Source: Malania oleifera
Lineage: Eukaryota; Streptophyta; Magnoliopsida; Santalales; Ximeniaceae
Direction of reading: 5' to 3'
Assembly: GCF_029873635.1 (NCBI RefSeq)
Contig: NC_080422.1
Coordinates: forward strand, 13,051,936 to 13,115,935
DNA length: 64,000 nucleotides
Part shown: positions 37,766-48,630 of the stretch, piece after piece
Layout of the letters: each line of letters opens with the position of its first letter
Numbering within the stretch: position 1 is the first letter of the stretch
Program-made: the position numbers and the translations under genes
The notes under the pieces: generated by a model
The model's database searches: none
What the model was told of the DNA's origin: nothing
The model's input: only the letters and a program-made list of their open reading frames with translations

Positions 37766-38582
37766 CTTCCCTCATCCTCAACCTTTGTGCCTTGTTCAAC
37801 ACAAGGTCCGTAGGCCCAGCTGCAGAGAAGGAAATACCCTAAATTAATGAAGCTTATTATGGCAAGAAGCCAATAGTAATTTTCATAATGACCCCTGTTA
37901 ATGTTAATAGAAACCCAACTCTCCTTTCCTCCTCTATTTGTAGCATTATCCACAGTGCTCAGTATGACACTGGCCAACAGATTTGCCACAGCCATTCCCA
38001 ATCCGAAAAGAGATGAAGCAATGCTGGACATACTCTTGGGAAACTCCGAATAGTAGAATTCTGTCTGGCCTATCGCATTAAAAGCTTCAGCTAGACCACT
38101 CAAGCAATGTTGCGGTACGAGCCACATAGCCGACATACCCACTAGTCCATGAGGATTATTCAAAAATCCTTCATGAATTGCTCTTCTCCGGCCAATATGC
38201 TCAACAAGTCCTGAAACTACCATGGCCATGCAAGAAAAAAATAGCCCAATTCCCATTATTTCTTTTGTGCTAAGCCGCACAGGTTTTCCTCTGAGTTTTG
38301 ATGCCAAGGGAAGGAGCACACGATCGTAGATAGCAATCCATATTGTTAAAGCATTGATTGTAAACATTCCAAATGAACCTGCAGGAATTTGGAAGTTTGA
38401 AGTAATGTGTCTATCCATAGAATTAGCTTGCAGTAGGGGAAATGAGCTTTGGCTTATGTTTGTTGACATCATGATCCCAGTTGACCACAGTGGAATGACC
38501 TTGATGAGTGCTTTGAGCTCTTCTACTTGCTCTACAGTGCAGAGTCTCCATGGATTTGAGGCTAATCCATCTGGGTCTATGT
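37766..38582 (-). pseudogene. Inverted copy of transporter exon 4
   Basis: Read on the minus strand this gives the C-terminal half of an NPF transporter, from DPDGLASNPWRLCTVEQ to SWAYGPCVEQGTKVEDEG. It is uninterrupted across the exon and keeps the Trp codon lost in the sense copy. It is almost identical to 39083-39894 and shares variants with it that copy 2 lacks (for example the segment after the first SMDRH-proximal residues, NISQSSFPLLQ versus NTTQRLFFLVQ in copy 2). It therefore arose by local inverted duplication after the two gene copies separated. No 5' exons accompany it on this strand, so it is not a gene by itself. Confidence 0.92.
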
Positions 38583-39082
38583 ATAGAGAGAAAGAGAGAG
38601 ACAGAAAAGCAAGACCCACGAGGTCTGCACATGGATATTCTCTTCTTTATTGTAGATGGCAGAAGTTCAGAGTCTCTTCCCCCGGCCTTCTGCATTCAAG
38701 ATCACTTGGGATGGAAAGTGGGTTTTGGAGTTCCAGCAGTTCTCATGTTTTTATCGGCCTTCCTTTTCCTCCTGGCTTCTCCATTTTATATTAAGCACAA
38801 ACCCAGCACAAGTTTGTTCACTGGCTTTGCCCGAGTACTCGTTGTTGCTTACAAGAACAGAAAACTTGCATTCCCACCATCAAACTCGGACGGATGGTAC
38901 TACCATGACAAGGACTCAAAGCTTGTTGTGCCAACTGATAAACTAAGGTACCATTTGATTGAAATCATTTTCATTGCCTTCTTGGTCAATTTAAAGTTCA
39001 TGCAAGAATGTTCATTGAGTTCCTTTTCAATTTCTGCTCAGGTTTTTAAATAAAGCTTGCATAATTAGAAGTCCTGAAAAAG

Positions 39083-39894
39083 ACATAGACCCAGATGGAT
39101 TAGCCTCAAATCCATGGAAACTCTGCACCGTAGAGCAAGTAGAAGAGCTCAAAGCACTCATCAAGGTCATTCCACTGGTCAACTGGGATCATGATGTCAA
39201 TAAACATAAGCCAAAGCTCATTTCCCCTACTGCAAGCTAATTCTATGGATAGACACATCACTTCAAACTTCCAAATTCCTGCAGGTTCATTTGGAATGTT
39301 TACAATCATTGCTTTAACAATATGAATTGCTATCTACGATCGTGTGCTCCTTCCCTTAGCATCAAAACTCAGAGGAAAACCTGTGCGGCTTAGCACAAAA
39401 GAAAGAATAATTGGGCTATTTTTTTCTTGCATGGCCATGGTAGTTTCAGCACTTGTTGACCATATCTGCCGGAGAAGAGCAATTCATGAAGGATTTCTGA
39501 ATAATCCTCATGGACTAGTGGGTATGTCGGCTATGTGGCTTGTACCGCAACATTGCTTGAGCGGTCTAGCTGAAGCTTTTAATGTGATAGGCCAGACAGA
39601 GTTCTACTATTCGGAGTTTCCCAAGAGTATGTCCAGCATTGCTTCATCTCTTTTCGGATTGGGAATGGCTGTGGCAAATCTGTTGGCCAGTGTCATACTG
39701 AGCACTGTGGATAATGCTACAAAAAGAGGAGGAAAGGAGAGTTGGGTTTCTTTTATCATTAACAGGGGTCATTATGAAAATTACTATTGGCTTCTTGGCA
39801 TAATGAGCTTCATTAATTTAGGGTATTTCCTTCTTTGCAGTTGGGCCTACGGACCTTATGTTGAACAAGGCACAAAGGTTGGGGATGAGGGAAG
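39083..39894 (+). repeat. Sense arm of the exon-4 inverted repeat
   Basis: This is the partner arm of 37766-38582. The arms are about 812 and 817 bp and the spacer is about 500 bp (38583-39082), consisting of an intron 2 scrap, an exon 3 fragment and intron 3. The few differences include the 2-bp and 3-bp length changes and scattered substitutions. RNA crossing both arms would form a long, nearly perfect stem. Confidence 0.9.
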
Positions 39895-40006
39895 AGGTTT
39901 TAAGCAGGAAGAAGAGCTTTCTGAACTAAAGAATGCAGTGTTGGATGAAAAGGAAGGCCCAAAGGAGGTAGAGGGGTTATATAAATTAAGAGAATTGCCA
40001 GCATAA

Positions 40007-41857
40007 TTTGTGCCGAGTGTTAGCCAGATTGTTGTACTAAATATATAGAACTACATGGTTTGAGCAAATGAAGATACGATTGTAAGTTTGGAATTAGAGG
40101 AATTCAAATAGCCACCAGTCTCATACACTCTGCAGATAATGCATGGTTGCTGCTCAACTCTCTTATGCACCACCATTTACGACATAATTCTCGAGCTTTA
40201 TGTGGGTTTTTCTCCTTCCACTGGGATAGTCATGTCAAAATTGTAGTTGTGTTGTGTGAAGTGAAACAAAAGCTGCATACTCATTCTAGTATAGGGGTAA
40301 AGACCTTGCTTTGACCAATTTCTACTGTCTATTCAAAAATTAGTGAAAAAAAAAAATTAGAGTAGGGCATTTTATTTTATGAAATTAACAAGGGAGTTTG
40401 TTGATCTGTTGATTATAAAAATGTTGGCTAAAATGGGAAACTTCCGGAAGTTACAGAGTGTTGGCTTTTTTTACTTCCATTCGGCTTAAATTTCAGACCA
40501 GCTTTGTGTGCAAATCCTGCATATTCTGGTCTCCGATCAACGGCCGTGAAGTCATCGTCGTTGGGAGTCTCCGTCCCCGTTAGTCCCTTAATTTGTGGAC
40601 CCCACGAGTCATGGGTCCCGGCCAAACCTGACCATTGATCGAGAAACCATCAACGACCCAGAAACTGAAAATTAAAACAATCCAGAAAACAATGAACAGC
40701 AGCAAATGGGTTTGTCACCAATGATGAGAAGAACTTTGGTCGGCCCGTGACCGTATGTTCTGTAGAAGATTTTGAACCCATTGCTCGCACCTCCATCGCC
40801 ACCGACCTCACAGAAGGGCATCTTCAGAGAGAGAGAGAGAGAGAGGATAAGAATTACAGAAGCCAGAATGCAGATTCCAGAAAGGGGAAGAAAAGTTTGG
40901 ATTACAGTTTATCAGTTCTATATGATGGGTGATGTTCGTGAAATTTGGGCGTCTTCTTTTAATGAGTTGTGGGTCGGCAATTTACACGTGGTCTGAAAGT
41001 CAGCTGGAGTAGGCGAGGTCAAAGTTGACAACTCGTTAAAACAAAATGGCAGGAGAAAATAAAAATAGAAAGAGCTCCTCACTTTAAGTTTTTAGTTAAA
41101 AGATCATTTTATATTTTATTTTTCAATTAAATTTGGTGTCTATATTAAGATTTGTGTAAATTTAATAAAATATAATATAAATAAATTTCTCTTAAATTTA
41201 AATACATTTAAATCCAGAGCATAAATTTCATATTTTTAAATACAGTCTTTGAAGTATTTAAACAGTTTTTACTTTGAATAATTGATTTGAAAATTTTAAG
41301 TTATTAGAGCTTAATTATGGGTCATTAATTGGTAGATAAGTAAAAATGTGAAACCTTGTAATTTTTAAAGGATGGATAGGAGCCCAATTATTAAATTCCT
41401 AACTTTAGGTAAGTTTTTTTAAATTGGTTATCATTCAATTTTTCAACATTTGTTCAAGTGAGTCTTATCATCGCACCTTACGTGCATCCGAACCAATCTT
41501 ACTTCCTATGTTTTGACTCTATTCGGATCCATCTTCCAAGCCTAAATGATCTTTATTGATTTCGGTTACACATTTAATGTTTCAAATATTAGAAATAAAT
41601 TTCACGTCTTGATTTTTTTTATAAAGTCGCCCACCTGTTTGGCTCTGAAACCACTTGTGATTAAATATTTAATCATCATTTTATGATTCAATTATATGAT
41701 TAAGGCGATCTTCATCAACCCTATGTTCAGAGATGGGTTGAAATTGAATTTGTATAGATTGTAATATATTCATATACCAAACATTAGGAAAAAATAATCT
41801 CACAGTATCATATTCTGTGTAGCTCAGGATAGGGACGCGGATTTGATAGAAACATGA
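40007..41857. other. 3' region of copy 1 without an identified gene
   Basis: The segment 40430-41000 is less A+T-rich than its surroundings and includes a GA run (40830-40853). Short frames on both strands are present (40428-40625 minus, 40747-40996 plus) but match no family I recognise. The rest is A+T-rich. This whole stretch is absent from the equivalent place after copy 2, where the shared 3' flank starts within 10-20 bp of the stop codon. Confidence 0.45.
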
Positions 41858-42240
41858 AGTAATAGAAACATTTGCAAGTTGGTTGGACAAAGCACCAAAA
41901 AGGGAATTGAAATCATTTAGTATATATAATATGTACACACGCGCGCAACAAATATCTTGGACCATATTAGTTCACCCTCTCATTTCTTTAAAATATAAAT
42001 AAATATATTATGGAATATCTTGAAATCATTGGTTTAAAACCATTTACACTATTCATTTGTTTATTCTTAAGTTTAAAATTTATTCGATTTGACATTGTTG
42101 CCGTAGCATATAAACATTTCTCATAGAAACAATTTGTGTCTTATTTTAAAATAAGAAGCTTGTATATTTCTACTATATCATTTAACTATTTATGCATTTA
42201 TTTTTATAACATAATTATAAACATTCAAGATATATGTTGA
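41858..42240. repeat. Shared 3' flank of the transporter copies (matches 50870-51365)
   Basis: Both stretches share the aacatttgcaagttggttgg, ttcaccctctcatttcttt and atatcttgaaatcattggtt stretches in the same order. This marks the right end of the duplicated transporter unit in copy 1. Confidence 0.85.
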
Positions 42241-42884
42241 AAAAAAAAAAAAATAGGGTGAAGGAAATTGATCACCCCTAATTGATGAAAAGATGCTCCT
42301 AATATTTCAAAATTTTCTTAAATCTCTCTTGATTGTACATCTTTCAAAAGCAGAAAGATGAGACTTTTGCTTCCCCTTTCACATTTATCGTGCCCTTTTA
42401 ATGCATTGCAGGTTAATTTCCTCATCAAATTTGGCAAAACTCAATAATGATGAATACCATTTCTCCTTTTATTAATTAATAAATATTGTTACTCAATTTA
42501 ATTTAATTGTATTGGTGTTCCTCTCTGTCTGATTTAATTCAATTGTTACTGATTCACTTGAGGGTCATGACTCCTGTCATCAATATGAATTAAATAATAC
42601 AGAATTAGAGGCCCATTTAAAATAAGATTATTATAAGAAGGGAAGAAATTGCGAGAGAGAAGGGGAGAGATGAGGAGAATTAGCGAAAGAAAATAGAGAT
42701 AGAAAGTGACTGGCACAGCGGTGATGTTGATCCAAATATAGAATGGTAAAGATTGTTAAGTTAGTCATTTTTCTGTTGATTTCAAATTGTCACTTGCACA
42801 ATAGTAGTTTTTAACCTACTTACTGTTTGACGGCGGTCTAAAAAATAATTATCTTCTACAAATATATTCATATCCTTAACAAAA
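42241..42884. other. Spacer between the two transporter units
   Basis: A+T-rich sequence with a purine-rich patch (42630-42700, ggaagaaattgcgagagaga-like). No coding frame or repeat end was recognised. The junction of the two duplicated units should lie here. Confidence 0.45.
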
Positions 42885-44225
42885 ATTACACCAACTTGGG
42901 ATCACAGTATATATTTAGTAAATTTTTTATTGATAAATAGTAAATGAATTGGTATTTGCCTAGCTAAATAAATATATCATTATTTACCCATTTTTAAAAA
43001 GATAAAATGTAACAAAGATTGCACGGAACTTCATATCACAATAGTAAAAATTTAAATTTAAAATTTATTTTCATTCCATCCGCAAACCAACTCAAATAAT
43101 TCTTATGATATGAGAATCACTCCACATTACTTAAAATGAAGAAGCATGTAATAATACCCCTAAGGTGTGGTTCAGGTGATAGTGCGAGCTGTGGGAGTGC
43201 CTTTCACGAGATCAGGTGTTCAAACTCTTCCGAACTCGTTTCCGCTCTTGGACTCCTGAATTTACCCTCCCTTTGGACTTGTGAGGTCAACTTCAAGGGG
43301 CGCAGGATTAGTCACGTGAAGTGTAAAACGAACGCGTGCATACCTATTCCAAAAAAAAACAAAAAAGATGCATGTAATAATGTAATGGGCACGCAATAGT
43401 GTTCGGAGGAATGCAATGCAATGAATGGGGACCGGACTTCCCAGCCTTTTGATTGAATTAGTAGGGAGCAGCTGCGCGAACCAATGAGGAGGCCACCTAA
43501 CCGTGGGAATGAGACTTACAAAAGACAAGGAAGAGAATAAATGAGATTCATGGGGGCCCACAAATGAAGCCCAATTCACTGTGGGAATGAGACTTACAAA
43601 AGACAAGGAAGAGAATAAATGAGATTCATGGGGGCCCACAAACGAAGCCCAATTCACTGTGGGAATGAGACTTACAAAATGGGCAGTTGGTAAGTAAGCA
43701 CATGACTTGTATTTACAATAGGTTAGTCATTTTTCTATTGATTTCAAATTGTCACATGACTTTTGTTTTATTTTTGCATGTTGGGATTCGGAATGGATGA
43801 CTCGGACTTTAGAGACTATTTAATTGTATTTTCACTTTTTCCTTAATTTTTCTTGGAATGTGGGACTCTTTATGGATGATTTTATTATTTTTTTTATGGA
43901 TAAAGTATAAATGGTCATCCCAAGGCCCTCCCTGTTGTAAAAGAAGTGAAAATTTTCTTTCTTTTTAATTAGCTAGCCCCCACACAAAATGGGGTGTCTA
44001 TAATAATAAAAATAAATAAATTAATAAAACAACACTACAATATATATATTAATTACTTAATCATGATATGTAAAATAAATAATAATATATTATTATTCTC
44101 ATTATATTAAAATTAGTCATCAAAGCAATTAATAATAATCAGAGTATTGAAACTTTATTATTATTATTATTATTAGACATAATAGATATTTTAATTCAAG
44201 GGAACAAGTAGCAGAGATATTTTTA
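42885..44225. repeat. Duplicated block C, left part (matches block A)
   Basis: This stretch is collinear with 3575-4380. It contains a local tandem repeat at 43503-43680. It is interrupted at 44225 by a Mutator-like element and resumes at 46008. Confidence 0.85.
43503..43680. repeat. 78-bp tandem repeat, two and a third copies
   Basis: Units start at 43503, 43581 and 43659 with gtgggaatgagacttacaaa and include the gagattcatgggggcccaca segment. The corresponding part of block A (3908-3975) holds a single unit, so the amplification is specific to this copy. Confidence 0.85.
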
Positions 44226-45997
44226 GAGTTTTTTCCTATTTTAACCCTTTATTTTTTAAATATATTAAATAATACCTTTTTCGGAAAAATATTTTCCGGA
44301 ATAACTCTGACGTAATCTCGCTACTTGGAATAACGAGATTTAAGCAAATCTCGTTATTTGAAGTAGCGAGATTTGCCACGTGTCATTTCCATAAAAAATA
44401 TATTATTTAATATATTTTTAAAAAAAATGATAAATTAGGAAATAAATTATTCTGCGTAATAAATTATTTCCCGATTCATTACGCAGAAGAATTTATTACG
44501 CACAATAATTTTTTTAAAATATATATTTTCATATTAAATATAAAGATAAATATATATATTTTTTAACAAATCTAAAAATTTTAAAATATATATTTTTATA
44601 TTTTTCACTAAATCTCAAAAGCACTATCTTCTGTTTAAAATTTTAAATTAAAGCGATTCACATATTATTTTAGATACCACAATTTAATTTTTAAAAATTG
44701 CTATCAAATGATCATAGTTTAAATGTCTTGTTGATAATTAGGCGGAATTATATTTAATAAATAATAAATTAACAAAATGTAAAGAGAATTATTTAGAGTT
44801 TGAAATGATTTTTATTTACCGTCCCGCGACAAATCCCCAAAACTGTCACCGGTTTTCTCTCCTCTCCATAAAATCGTCGCCGATTTTTCTCCTTTCTCAA
44901 CCAAAAATTTATTTTTTTAATTTTTTTTTATTATATTTTCTGAGTATTTACACCCAATTCTATACCTTTTTTATATGTATATTCAAAATATTTTTTTAAA
45001 AAAGCTAAATTTTTATAACTTTTTAAAATTTTAAATATTAGAAAATAAAAAATATCTTCCACAACTAAGCAAGTCTTTAACATTTTTTTTTCTCATCTCT
45101 TATAATAAAGATAATCCATCTTTACTTTGAATAATAAATGTATACATAATTATCATATCTTAATCTTCTCTTTTTTTTTTTTTTTTATTAATTGAACAAA
45201 ATAATAAGTTGAAACACCTAAGAAGTAGTCTTAGAAAGAGTATCCCACATAATTAGAATCCACAAATAAATACATTAATTACATAAATCTTTGACTTAAG
45301 AATATTTAACCTCAAAAAAGCCAACACACTTTTTTTTTTTGTTTCTTAAAAAGAATCAACTTTTTACTTTGATTTTTTTATTCATTGATCATAAAAAATC
45401 AGTTAATAATTAAAATGAAAAATTATATTTGAGAATTTGAATTCGAGAGTCAAATTTAAATTTGGGTAAAATTATAAAAAAAAATATTTATTTTTTATAC
45501 AAATACATAAAAATCATATTCATAATTTAAATTTCAAACTCTAAATATATATTATTATTTTTAAATATTTTTTAAAAATGAATAATATTTTTGAATGTTA
45601 TATTTTCTGTCCCTTTAACAAACTGTCAGTGTATATATATATATATATATATTAATTTCAGGTACAATTAAAATTGGTAATTTAAAACAAAGTTCAAATT
45701 TTCAATTTATTATACAATAAGTTTTTTTAATATATATATTTTAAAAATAATAAATTGAGAAATAAATTATTCTGCATAATAAATTATTTCCTGATTTATT
45801 ACGCAGAATAATTTATTTTCTAAATTTTTATTTTTTTTAAAAATATATTAAATAATTTTTTTATGGAAATGACACGTAACAAATCTCGCTACTCCAAGTA
45901 ACGAGATTACATCAGGATTATTTCAGAAAATATTTTTTTAAAAAAGATATTATTTAATATATTTAAAAAAGAAAGGAATAAAATGAAAAAAAAACTC
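44226..45997. mobile_element. Mutator-like non-autonomous element with long inverted ends
   Basis: The 1.77-kb element has a perfect 10-bp target duplication gatattttta (44216-44225 and 45998-46007). Its absence from block A at the matching position (4370-4385) proves insertion after duplication. The inverted ends run about 290 bp and start gagtttttt. Inside each end is a palindromic aaatctcg...cgagattt segment. The interior (44530-45740) is A+T-rich without a transposase frame. Confidence 0.9.
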
Positions 45998-46007
45998 GAT
46001 ATTTTTA

Positions 46008-46199
46008 TCCCCCACAAAATTGGATTACCATGTGAATCCAGATTGTCGAAGGAGATGTATTGAATATCCATATTTTGAGTGCGAGTGCGGGCTATGTATA
46101 TTTGAGTGGGGCCCGCGTAGGAATCTTCATGCTTCCTTTATATATATAGTGTGTATGTGTGAGTGCGAGTGGAGGTCAATTTCCTTCAACCCCATACTA

Positions 46200-46242
<43 letters not shown>

Positions 46243-47420
46243 CAGATACGCATACGGGGCTGTTGGGGGGTCGTCCCTTCACGTCAGTTACTCTCATGCC
46301 ACGTTTGCTCTACCTACGTACGTGTGCAGTATCCACCGGTCAAACACATGCATGCATGCATGCATCCACCTCATCCTTCATTTCTATATATTTAGGGTCA
46401 AAACTCAAAAGGGGTTGCCCTGCCCACTTGCACAATGACGTCAATTTTTATTTTTATTTTAATTTTTTAAAATTTAATCGATAAAATCGGTGCATTTATA
46501 ATAGCTTTTTTTTTTTTTTTTACAAAAAATTGACTAATTTATAGAATATTTAAATTTATTCAGATTAATTAGGTAATTGGACAGAGAATTTAAACTATAG
46601 ATCAATCGACCAAAAAATTTTATTTTTATGGATTTATAGGTTGAAATCTATTTGGATGCACATTAATTGGATTTTTCAATCAAATTTTAATAATTACTAC
46701 TTAATTTGGGTGTGAAATAAGATAAGCTCAGTTATTAAGTTATACTAAAAGATAGAAAAGAATTCAGTCAGAATCGCACTCATAATCTAAGTCAATTTAT
46801 AATATTTTATAAATTTATCAGTGGGATACACACAAAATAACTTATCGATCGTTTACTTGTATTAAAATTTAGAATCAATTCTCTAGTAATAAGCACGTTA
46901 GTTTTTCTTAAGACTTTGGCAATGGCTAGCTTACCTTAAAGATGATAACCCAAAAGCTAATATAAAAATAAAAATTAGGATTTTCATGGTTTTATATTGA
47001 ATTTAATGAGATTGGATTGAATTAAACTATTTAGATGGACCAACTATTATTTCTTGTAGATGTAGATAAATGCATCAAATATCATGTCATTTCATTTTCA
47101 AGCCATTAAGTGAGCCCAATATGAGCAGGCAAGAGGTAGCAGTCCACAGATTAATCATGAAGAATGAATACATATATATAGAACTTGGATAACAAGCTGA
47201 CCATGGAGAAATTAATTAATGGTCAAAAAAAAGTAAACATGTAGGGGAGAGATGGTTTCAAATTTCATTTTCAAGCAAAGCCCAGTATATATGGTACGTG
47301 CACTACATCTATTAAATCATGGTCTTCCTTGCATAATATTCGGCTTTTTAAAAATATGAAATATGAATATCTACTTGCGAGTGCATGCTATGTATGAATG
47401 CAGCACAACACGCATGCAGC
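46008..47420. repeat. Duplicated block C, right part (upstream flank of the intact transporter)
   Basis: This stretch matches the end of block A (to 4445, then 4680-5175) and block B (12066-13060 and 14164-14181). It includes an ATT-type trinucleotide run at 46200-46239. Because it leads straight into the promoter-proximal region of copy 2, it identifies blocks A and B as former transporter upstream sequence. Confidence 0.85.
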
Positions 47421-47644
47421 TTTTCCCTTTCCTTTTTTTTTTTCTTTATTTTCATTTTTCAGTCTTAGCTCGTCCATGTCTCTTCCCTGTTCCTTTTTTC
47501 TAATTTTGTTAACAGCCTCCTTATTTATTTATCACTGCACTTGATCTTGGGCCAAGCTTGCCTGCGCCTGAATTTGCAAACGTCTCTCTCTCTCTCTCTC
47601 TCTCTCTAGCAGACTAGCACTGTCTGTGCAAGAACTAAGAAGAG
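47421..47644 (+). promoter_or_regulatory. Proximal upstream and 5' leader of transporter copy 2
   Basis: An A+T-rich ttatttatttatcactgcac segment (about 47520-47540) lies 110-125 bp before the ATG, at a plausible distance for a TATA region with a short leader. A CT-dinucleotide run (47583-47608) sits in the presumed leader. The transcription start cannot be fixed from sequence. The region is conserved in copy 1. Confidence 0.5.
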
Positions 47645-48547
47645 ATGCCAGAAGACTCTGCATTGGAGAAGCTTGAGATGGAGATTTCTTCAGATCAGAG
47701 CATAAATGAACTTGAGATGGAGATTTCTTCAGATCAGAGCATAAATGAGCTTGAGATGGAGATTTCTTCAGATCAGAGCATAAATGAGCTCGAGATGGAG
47801 ATTTCTTCAGATCAGAACATAAATGAGCTTGAGAAGGAGATTTCTTCATATCAGAGCATAAATGAGCTTGAGATGGAGATTTCTTCAGATCAGAGCATAA
47901 ATGAGCTTGAGATGGAGATTTCTTCAGATCAGAGCATAAATGAGCTTGAGATGGAGATTTCTTCATATCAGAGCATAAATGAGCTTGAGATGGAGATTTC
48001 TTCAGATCAGAGCATAAATGAGCTTGAGATGGAGATTTCTTCATATCAGAGCATAAATGAGCTTGAGATGGAGATTTCTTCATATCAGAGCAAAAATGAG
48101 CAGCCCCAGGCTCCGGGAAGAAGGAAAGGTGGCCTGATAACCATGCCATTCATCATAGGTACACATTACTGCAACTGGGTCTGTGAGATTTAAGCGCTTT
48201 GACTTCAGAAGTACTGTGTGTTTTTAGTCTCTGAATCAATTTTTTTTTTGGTTCTGCGAAATGAAAAACAGCAAATGAAGTATTTGAGAAGGTGGCAAGC
48301 TATGGGCTGCTTCCCAACATGATCCTATATCTGATGACAGATTACAACATGGGCATAGCCAAGGGGACCCACTTGCTATTCTACTGGACTGCAGCTATCA
48401 GTTTCTTGCCTCTTGTTGGAGCTTTCCTCTCAGACTCTTACCTGGGTCGATTCCTCACCATTGGTTTTGGTTCCATCTCTAGTCTCCTGGTAATTAATTT
48501 CACCTTTCTAGGATTTTAATTTATGCCTCATTAAAATTTATATATAG

Positions 48548-48630
<83 letters not shown>

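Larger units (their letters stand above)
37483..40006 (+). pseudogene. NPF1-type NRT1/PTR transporter, rearranged copy 1
   Basis: Compared with intact copy 2, the locus keeps exon 1 (37483-37606, with one 13-residue unit), only the first 44 bp of exon 2 (37728-37771), then an inverted copy of exon 4 (37766-38582), a scrap of intron 2 (38583-38696), the last 251 bp of exon 3 (38697-38947), intron 3 and a sense exon 4 (39042-40006). Transmembrane segments encoded by exon 2 and early exon 3 are missing. Sense exon 4 also has a 2-bp loss near 39172 and a TGA for Trp near 39325, so no transporter can be made. Its C terminus runs 30 or so residues beyond that of copy 2 (ending LRELPA) and may be the ancestral end. 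Confidence 0.93.

Noticed and set aside
37756-38619. Minus-strand open frame of 287 codons as a separate transporter gene
   Set aside because: It contains only exon 4 in inverted orientation, without 5' exons or a promoter on that strand. It is part of the copy 1 rearrangement.
43262-43657. Minus-strand frame with a repeated WASFVGPHESHLFSS unit
   Set aside because: It is a shadow of the 78-bp tandem repeat in duplicated non-coding DNA; the single-copy counterpart in block A has no such frame.
47672-48100. CRISPR-like array
   Set aside because: The units abut without unique spacers, encode protein in frame and sit in a plant gene.
47532-48149. Long minus-strand open frame with repeated HLCSDMKKSPSQA units
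   Set aside because: It is the antisense reading of the 39-bp minisatellite in transporter exon 1. The sense frame joins correctly spliced exons, so the minus-strand frame is a by-product.
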